A stretch of 28,967 bases of DNA, from positions 1 through 28,967 of the forward strand of contig CAMPKJ010000033.1 in the NCBI GenBank assembly GCA_946887105.1, in the 5' to 3' direction. The notes beneath the pieces are model-generated. The model saw only the letters and a program-made list of their open reading frames with translations, made no database searches and was not told the DNA's origin. Below, piece by piece: positions 24,014 through 28,967 of this stretch. The DNA comes from an uncultured Acidobacteriota bacterium (GTDB lineage: Bacteria > Acidobacteriota > Thermoanaerobaculia > Gp7-AA8). Each line of letters begins with the position of its first letter. Positions within the stretch are counted from its first letter, which is position 1. The translations under genes were made by a program, and so were the position numbers.

Positions 24014-25131
24014 ACGCACCCACCGACTGGACGAGCGCACTGGCGATTCTCGCCGCCGGATTGATTCTCGGGACGATGGTCTTCTTCGCATCGCGGCGCC
24101 GGAAGGCGTCCGCGGAGAACAAACGCCAGCAACTCGAAGCGCGGCGCGATTCGCTCGTGCAGCAGCTCCGCGACCTCGGCGACGACGTGGTCGACGACGA
24201 GCGCACCTGGCTCGAGACCGAGACCGCCGAAGTGCTGCGCTCTCTCGACAAACTGCCTGCCACGGCCGCCGCTCCGGCAACGCCGCGCGCGCGCAGCGCG
24301 ACGTCCGGATTCGTCTGGGGCGTGGCCTGCACGCTGGTCGCCGCGGGCATCGTCTACTACGGCTCGACGTTCATGAGCGACCGCGGCTCCGGCAACGTCG
24401 AAGAACGCATCGCACTGGCGAAGGCCGCGTTCTCGCGCAACGATCTCAACGCCGTATTCGCCGAGACCACCGCCGTGCTCGAACAGGATCCGGGCGAGCC
24501 TCGCGCGCTGACGTACAACGCCGTCGCGCGCATGGCACGCGGCGAGATCGATCAGGCCCGCGTGCAACTGGAGAAGGCCACGCAACGCGATCCGAAACTG
24601 CTCGACGCCTGGGTCGCGCTCGCATCCGTCCGCACGCAGGCGGGCGAGAAAGAGCTCGCCAACGCCGCCATCGAAGCGGCCATCGCACAACATCCGGCGG
24701 AAGAAGAACATCTGCGTGGCGTCTTCGCGGAAATGCAGAAGACCTCCACGCAGGACCTGCCGCCCGATCATCCACCCCTGCCGGCTTCCGCGCCCACCGC
24801 GCCGTCCTACAACCCCATTCGCGTGACCCTGTCGCTCGACCCATCGGCAACGGTGAAGAGCGGCGTCGTCTACGTGATCGCACGCGGCGCGGAAGCCGGG
24901 CATCCCGTGGCCGTGCGCCGCATCGACGCGACTGCCTTCCCGATCGACGTCGAGCTCGGCTCCGGCGACGCGATGATGGGCGGCCAGGCCCTGCCGCCGC
25001 ACGTGCGCGTCGAAGCAAGACTCGACTCCGACGGCGACGCGGGGACGAAAGACGCGAACGATCTGAGCGCCTTCGCCGATGGCGTCACGGCCGGCGCCTC
25101 GGTGACGTTGACGCTGGCGAAGCCGGAGTGA
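24010..25131 (+). CDS. ccmI: CcmI/CycH-like TPR protein for cytochrome c maturation
   Basis: The 373-residue protein has two membrane helices (about 8-27 and 102-120) separated by a cytoplasmic coiled-coil segment (KRQQLEARRDSLVQQLRDLGDD). Three TPR-like repeats follow at about 130-235 (ALAKAAFSRNDL, AVARMARGEIDQARVQLEKA, ALASVRTQAGEKELANAAIE), then a C-terminal periplasmic CycH-type domain at about 280-370 (GVVYVIARGAEAGHPVAVRRIDATAFP). CcmI binds the C-terminus of apocytochromes and delivers them to CcmF/H. The start overlaps ccmH by ATGA. It is the last gene of the ccm cluster here. Confidence 0.88.
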   Translation: MNAPTDWTSALAILAAGLILGTMVFFASRRRKASAENKRQQLEARRDSLVQQLRDLGDDVVDDERTWLETETAEVLRSLDKLPATAAAPATPRARSATSGFVWGVACTLVAAGIVYYGSTFMSDRGSGNVEERIALAKAAFSRNDLNAVFAETTAVLEQDPGEPRALTYNAVARMARGEIDQARVQLEKATQRDPKLLDAWVALASVRTQAGEKELANAAIEAAIAQHPAEEEHLRGVFAEMQKTSTQDLPPDHPPLPASAPTAPSYNPIRVTLSLDPSATVKSGVVYVIARGAEAGHPVAVRRIDATAFPIDVELGSGDAMMGGQALPPHVRVEARLDSDGDAGTKDANDLSAFADGVTAGASVTLTLAKPE

Positions 25132-25135
25132 CCAG

Positions 25136-25263
25136 GGGGAGTCGCAAAGTCGCAAAGTCTCAAAGTCTCAAAGTCTCAAAGGCGCGCGCGATCGGCCTCC
25201 TCTTTGCGACTTTGAGACTTTGCGACTTTGCGACTTTGAGACTTTGAAACTTTGCGACTCCCC
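25136..25263. repeat. 8-bp tandem repeats in two opposed blocks
   Basis: Five tandem octamers GTC(G/T)CAAA run from 25141 to 25180. After a 22-base centre, seven octamers of the reverse-complement form TTTG(C/A)(G/A)AC run from 25203 to 25258. Flanking GGGGA and TCCCC extend the inversion to 25136-25263. The RNA could fold into a long hairpin in several registers. It fills the gap between ccmI and the hydrogenase operon and could act as a terminator or insulator. Its octamer structure suggests slippage growth. It is not a CRISPR array. Confidence 0.85.
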
Positions 25264-25266
25264 GTC

Positions 25267-25282
25267 TCACACCCTCCCGTGT
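25267..25282 (+). promoter_or_regulatory. Partial Crp-type element upstream of hybO
   Basis: TCAC at 25267-25270, 8 bases, then GTGT at 25279-25282, followed by CC(C)AGCGCAC as after the ccmE site. The first half-site of the full element is missing (ACTC in place of GTGA). The centre of this part is about 75 bases before the hybO ATG. It could be a weak or decayed member of the same operator family. Confidence 0.25.
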
Positions 25283-25349
25283 CCCAGCGCACAACGCTCC
25301 GTACCGTTCACTACTCACACCGCTCCGGTCCGCTCGTACATTCACGCAC

Positions 25350-26474
25350 ATGAGCACCATCGCGCAAAGACTCGAGCAGAGCGGTACCAGCCGCCGCGAT
25401 TTCCTCACTTTCTGCGGAAAGCTGATGGTTGCGGCACCCTTCGGATTGGCGATCACCGATTTCCTCACGCCCGAAGCCGTCGCCCAGGCGGTCGGCGGGG
25501 CGCGCAGGCCGTCGGTCATCTGGCTGCACATGCAGGACTGCACCGGATGCACCGAAACACTCCTGCGCACGTCGCAGCCCGACCTGGCCACGCTGATCTT
25601 CGACGTCATCTCGCTCGACTATCACGAGACCGTGATGGCCGCGTCGGGCCATGACGCCGAGCTCGCGCTCCAGGACGCGATGCAGCAGAACGACGGCAAG
25701 TACATCCTCGTCGTCGAAGGCTCCATCCCGACCAAAGACGCCGGCGTGTACCTCAAGATCGGCGGCCGTAAAGGCACCGATCTGCTCGAGGACGTGGCCT
25801 CGCACGCGGCGGCCGTCGTCGCGATCGGCTCGTGCTCGTCGTGGGGCGGCGTGCCCTCTGCCGGCCCGAATCCGACCGGCGCGACCAGCGTCGACGCGCT
25901 CGTCAAGAACAAGCCGGTCATCAACCTCCCCGGCTGTCCGCCCAACCCGTACATCCTGCTGGCCACGATTCTCGAATACGCGACCACCGGCAAGCTGCCC
26001 GCGGTCGACGCGTTCAAGCGCCCGAAGTTCGCGTTCGATCGCGTCATCCACGATCACTGCCCGCGCCGCCCGCACTTCGACGCCGGCCGCTTCGCCAGAG
26101 AATTCGGCGACGACGGGCATCGCCAGGGCTGGTGCCTCTATCGCCTGGGCTGCAAGGGACCGGTCACGCATGCTTCGTGCTCCACGCGCCACTTCAATGA
26201 AGTAGTCGACGCGTGGCCGATCGGCATCGGCGCTCCCTGCTTCGGCTGCGCGGAGAAATCGGTCGGCTACTCGATCCCGCTGTTCTCGCTCGCACCGATC
26301 AACCAGGCCACGCCGAGCGCGATGTATCCGCCGATCGAAACCTCGCGCGGCATCGTCGAAGGCGCAGCCGCCGGCACCGCCGGTCTGATCGGCGGCATCC
26401 TCGCCGGCGCCGGATACGTGGCCGCGCGCAAGTTCGATGCAGAACCGCCGTCCGACACAGGAGCTGAATCGTGA
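25350..26474 (+). CDS. hybO: [NiFe] hydrogenase small subunit, hydrogenase-2 type
   Basis: The 374-residue electron-transfer subunit is exported folded with its large partner by a Tat signal (SRRDFLTFCG, residues 14-23) and anchored by a C-terminal helix (about 340-360). Cluster ligands are visible: proximal C64, C67, C162, C196; distal H234, C237, C262, C268; medial C277, C297, C300 (three Cys, so [3Fe-4S]). There are no extra proximal cysteines like those of O2-tolerant enzymes (CTGCTE here). Sequence and gene order match E. coli HybO, a group 1 membrane hydrogenase that takes up H2 and feeds quinone. There is no clear ribosome-binding site before ATG 25350. The next gene overlaps by GTGA. 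Confidence 0.95.
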   Translation: MSTIAQRLEQSGTSRRDFLTFCGKLMVAAPFGLAITDFLTPEAVAQAVGGARRPSVIWLHMQDCTGCTETLLRTSQPDLATLIFDVISLDYHETVMAASGHDAELALQDAMQQNDGKYILVVEGSIPTKDAGVYLKIGGRKGTDLLEDVASHAAAVVAIGSCSSWGGVPSAGPNPTGATSVDALVKNKPVINLPGCPPNPYILLATILEYATTGKLPAVDAFKRPKFAFDRVIHDHCPRRPHFDAGRFAREFGDDGHRQGWCLYRLGCKGPVTHASCSTRHFNEVVDAWPIGIGAPCFGCAEKSVGYSIPLFSLAPINQATPSAMYPPIETSRGIVEGAAAGTAGLIGGILAGAGYVAARKFDAEPPSDTGAES

Positions 26475-27382
26475 CCGTCTCCCGGCGCGACCTGTTCCGC
26501 ACGATCGGCGCGGCGTCGGCGACGGCTGTCGCGACGAGCATCCCGGCCGTTACGACTGCGGCGAAAACACGCACGGCGCAGCCCGACGCCCTCGGGCTGC
26601 TCTACGACACCACCGTCTGCATCGGCTGCAAGGCCTGCGTGGCCGCATGCACCGCCGCGAACGGACTGGAGCCCGATACCGAACTCTCCGGCGGCATCTG
26701 GCAGATGCCCACCGATCTCAACGCGCAGACGAAGAACATCATCCAGCTCTACCGCTCGCCGGACGGCGCCGAGTCGTCGTTCATGAAACGGCAGTGCATG
26801 CAGTGCATCGATCCCGCGTGCGCCTCCGCCTGTCCGTTCAGCGCATTGGCGAAAGGCGAATACGGCATCGTGGAGTGGGACGGCAGCCGCTGCATCGGAT
26901 GCCGCTTCTGCGAGATCAGCTGTCCGTTCGACGTCCCGCGTTTCGAATGGGCGAAGTTCAATCCGAAGATCGTCAAATGCGAGCTTTGCCGGCATCGCCT
27001 GCCGGAAGGCCTGCAGCCCGCGTGCACCGAGGTTTGTCCGGTTGGTGCGGTGGTCTTCGGAAGCCGCGTCGACCTGCTGCGCGAAGCACACCGCCGCATC
27101 GATGCCAACCCCGGCAAGTACTACCAGAATCGCGTTTATGGCGAACAGGATCTCGGCGGCACGCAGGTGGTCTATCTGTCGCACGTGCCGTTCTCGAAGA
27201 TCGGCCTGCCGGAAGTGGGAACGGAATCGCGTGCCCATTACGGCGAAAAGGTACACGGCGTGGTCTACAAAGGGATGGTCGTGCCGGCCATCGTCTATGC
27301 CGGCCTGTCGTTCATCATGCGCCGCCGCTTCAAGGTGCATGAAGAAGAGGCAGCGCACAGCCGGCATGAGGATCAGTTATGA
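26471..27382 (+). CDS. hybA: Hydrogenase-2 ferredoxin-like subunit HybA
   Basis: The 303-residue Tat-exported protein (SRRDLFRTIG) carries four cysteine groups for [4Fe-4S] clusters: CIGCKACVAAC, CMQCIDPACASAC, CIGCRFCEISC and CELC...CTEVC. It ends in a hydrophobic anchor (about 268-285, GMVVPAIVYAGLSFIM). HybA passes electrons from the small subunit to the HybB membrane subunit and quinone. The GTG start at 26471 overlaps the hybO stop, and the hybB start overlaps its own stop. The anchor is the usual distinction of HybA from soluble DmsB/NrfC-like proteins. Confidence 0.94.
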   Translation: MTVSRRDLFRTIGAASATAVATSIPAVTTAAKTRTAQPDALGLLYDTTVCIGCKACVAACTAANGLEPDTELSGGIWQMPTDLNAQTKNIIQLYRSPDGAESSFMKRQCMQCIDPACASACPFSALAKGEYGIVEWDGSRCIGCRFCEISCPFDVPRFEWAKFNPKIVKCELCRHRLPEGLQPACTEVCPVGAVVFGSRVDLLREAHRRIDANPGKYYQNRVYGEQDLGGTQVVYLSHVPFSKIGLPEVGTESRAHYGEKVHGVVYKGMVVPAIVYAGLSFIMRRRFKVHEEEAAHSRHEDQL

Positions 27383-28518
27383 GAACAGCCCGCTGGAATT
27401 ACGCCGTCCGGACCGGAGGACCGCTCGTGACGGCGCCGCTGGTCTTCTTCTCCGCACTGGCCGCGATCGCGCTCGCGCTGTCCGCCAAACGCCTGTTCGG
27501 CGGACTGGCCTTCACCGGCATGAACGACGATTTCGCGATCGGGGTCTGGAAAACGTTCAACGTCATGACCCTCACCGCGCTCGGCTCCTCCGCGCTGGCA
27601 GTCGGCATGACTACCTGGGTCTTCAATCAACGCCAGTTGCACGTGGTCATGCGCACCGCGCTTTCGTCGAGCATCCTCCTTTACGGGACGGGCATGTTCG
27701 CGCTCGGATTCGACGTCGGGCGGCCGTGGAACTTCTATCACGTCATTCTGCCGTGGAACTGGAACCTGCACAGTGCGCTCCTGGAAGTGTCGGTCTGCAT
27801 GACCGCGTACGTCGCGCTGTTCCTGTTGTACGAGAACCTGCCCACAATCCTGCCGCAGCGCTGGTTCCAGCGCATCCGGCCGGCGTATCCGTACATGGTC
27901 GCGGCGGCGTTCCTCCTCCCGGCCATGCACCAATCCTCCCTCGGCTCGCTGATGGTCATGGCCGGCACGAAGGTGCATCCACTGTGGCAGACGCAGATGC
28001 TGCCGGCGTTCTATCTGATGCAGGCCATCGTCTGCGGCTTCGCGTCGCTGATCATCATTCTGATGATCGCCTGCCTGGCGTGGCGGCGGCCGCTGGACAT
28101 TCCGATCCTGGCCACGCTGGCGCGGTTCATGGCCTGGTCGTCGATCGTCTTCGTCATCGCGCGCCTCGCCGATACGTTGATCCGCGGCCAGCTCGGCGCG
28201 GCCTTCGAGCCCTCCTGGTACGCGGTGCTGTTCCACGGCGAGAACCTGTTCGTGCTCGCGCCGGCGCTGGTCCTGCTCCATGAGCGGTTCCGCAATACGC
28301 CGCGCATTCTGTTCGTCGGTGCGGCCATTACGGCCATCGGCGGACTGGTGTACCGCTTCTCGCCCACCACGCTCGCGTTCCGCTACGGCCGTTCGTCCAT
28401 CTATTTCCCCAGTACGGGCGAGCTGCTGATGTGTCTCGGATACATCGCCCTCGCCGTCGCGCTGTTCATCGTCGCCGTCCGCCGTTTCGCAATCCTTCCC
28501 GACCGCATTTCTGATTGA
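27379..28518 (+). CDS. hybB: Hydrogenase-2 integral membrane subunit HybB (NrfD/PsrC family)
   Basis: The 379-residue protein has about ten hydrophobic segments and no haem-ligand pattern, as in HybB/NrfD proteins that bind quinone without haem. The segments begin near residues 15, 50, 85, 125, 165, 205, 235, 275, 310 and 345. PAMHQSSLGSL at about 180-190 is the conserved His-Gln-Ser-Ser loop of HybB. In E. coli the protein connects H2 oxidation to menaquinone reduction and proton movement. ATGA overlap with hybA fixes the start. Eight bases separate its stop from hybC. Confidence 0.92.
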   Translation: MRTARWNYAVRTGGPLVTAPLVFFSALAAIALALSAKRLFGGLAFTGMNDDFAIGVWKTFNVMTLTALGSSALAVGMTTWVFNQRQLHVVMRTALSSSILLYGTGMFALGFDVGRPWNFYHVILPWNWNLHSALLEVSVCMTAYVALFLLYENLPTILPQRWFQRIRPAYPYMVAAAFLLPAMHQSSLGSLMVMAGTKVHPLWQTQMLPAFYLMQAIVCGFASLIIILMIACLAWRRPLDIPILATLARFMAWSSIVFVIARLADTLIRGQLGAAFEPSWYAVLFHGENLFVLAPALVLLHERFRNTPRILFVGAAITAIGGLVYRFSPTTLAFRYGRSSIYFPSTGELLMCLGYIALAVALFIVAVRRFAILPDRISD

Positions 28519-28526
28519 GGACAAGC

Positions 28527-28967
28527 ATGTCGAACCGCGTCACCATCGATCCGATCACCCGCATTGAAGGCCACCTCCGCATCGACATCGAAGTCGGTGA
28601 GGGAAAAGTACAGAAGGCCTGGGCATCTTCGACCATGTGGCGGGGCATCGAGCGCATCCTGCTCGGCCGCGATCCGCGCGAAGCATGGCTGTTCACCCAG
28701 CGCTTCTGCGGCGTCTGCACGACCGTACACGCGCTGGCGTCCGTCCGGGCGGTCGAGGACGCACTCGATCTCGAGCTGCCGATCAACGCGCAATACATCC
28801 GCAACCTGATCCTGATCGCGCACGCATTGCACGATCACGTCGTGCACTTCTATCAGTTGTCGGCGCTCGACTGGGTGGACGTGACCTCGGTCCTCAAGTC
28901 GGACCCGAAGATGGCGTCGTCGATTGCCGAGAGTCTTTCCGACTGGCCGGAAAACTCGACCAAGCAG
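28527..28967 (+). CDS. hybC: [NiFe] hydrogenase large subunit (5' part, cut by the window end)
   Basis: The first 147 residues of the catalytic subunit are present. They contain TRIEGHLRI with E14 and the L1 motif RFCGVC (C61, C64), which supplies two of the four Ni-binding cysteines, followed by TTVHALASVRAVEDAL. The C-terminal L2 cysteines and the protease-cleaved tail lie outside the window. GAGGA seven bases before ATG 28527 is a good ribosome-binding site. The gene continues the hybO-hybA-hybB order. Maturation genes (hybD, hyp) would be expected downstream, beyond the window. Confidence 0.95.
   Translation, partial: MSNRVTIDPITRIEGHLRIDIEVGEGKVQKAWASSTMWRGIERILLGRDPREAWLFTQRFCGVCTTVHALASVRAVEDALDLELPINAQYIRNLILIAHALHDHVVHFYQLSALDWVDVTSVLKSDPKMASSIAESLSDWPENSTKQ

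Noticed and set aside
25141..25258. CRISPR array
   Set aside because: Units are 8 bp, contiguous and without spacers, and the two blocks are inverted. No cas genes are present.

Overview
The window is a GC-rich bacterial chromosome segment (roughly two-thirds G+C by eye) with tightly packed operons in which genes repeatedly overlap by ATGA or GTGA. There are no rRNA or tRNA genes, insertion sequences or CRISPR arrays. The gene families point to a Gram-negative bacterium with an outer membrane and an anaerobic or microaerobic, hydrogen-using metabolism. The Crp-family protein with an N-terminal Cys-X2-Cys-X8-Cys cluster and the TonB receptor type resemble those of Acidobacteriota. That taxonomic placement is an inference from protein character and was not tested.

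Layout. (1) 132-776: a NarL/LuxR response regulator with a near-leaderless promoter. (2) 783-3373, minus strand: an operon of a two-CBS protein, a tyrosine phenol-lyase whose active-site residues match the Citrobacter enzyme, and a TauE/SafE exporter. (3) 3516-13965: a large signalling island. Minus-strand genes encode Hpt, PAS-PAS-PAS-histidine kinase-receiver, receiver, and Cys-rich-receiver proteins, followed by a separate receiver-ECF sigma factor fusion. Plus-strand genes encode a CHASE8-like-HAMP-PAS-histidine kinase-receiver-receiver protein, a receiver, a TonB-dependent receptor and a YfiR-like (DUF4154) periplasmic protein. (4) 14068-17783: a Crp/Fnr-family regulator and a VIT1/CCC1-type metal transporter, facing feoB and a zinc-ribbon feoA. 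(5) 17894-20466: korAB, a 2-oxoacid:ferredoxin oxidoreductase. (6) 20687-25131: ccmEFGHI, cytochrome c maturation. (7) 25350-28967: hybO-hybA-hybB-hybC (cut), a group 1 hydrogenase-2-type membrane [NiFe] hydrogenase.

Two regulatory circuits can be read from the sequence. The first is the signalling island. It has an outer-membrane receptor, a periplasmic YfiR-like protein and an inner-membrane CHASE8-like sensor, the same parts as the Yfi c-di-GMP system, but the output is a phosphorelay rather than a diguanylate cyclase. The only obvious transcriptional output in the island is the receiver-sigma fusion. A 26-bp element, TGTATT-N15-G(G/C)GAC, lies 36-45 nt upstream of the start codons of hpt, the CHASE8 kinase and the TonB receptor, and nowhere else that I noticed. 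I propose it as the promoter or operator of this circuit.

The second is a Crp-like regulon. The element GTGA-N6-TCAC-N8-GTGA, exact or with two mismatches, lies upstream of the Crp gene itself, between feoB and korA, upstream of ccmE, and upstream of the CBS-tpl-TauE operon. A half-like copy precedes hybO. The Crp-family recognition helix has the R-E-T-V-x-R pattern that reads GTGA in E. coli CRP, which supports the pairing. The circuit would link ferrous iron uptake, ferredoxin-dependent carbon metabolism, cytochrome c assembly, tyrosine cleavage and perhaps hydrogen oxidation under one regulator, which may itself carry a metal or Fe-S cluster.
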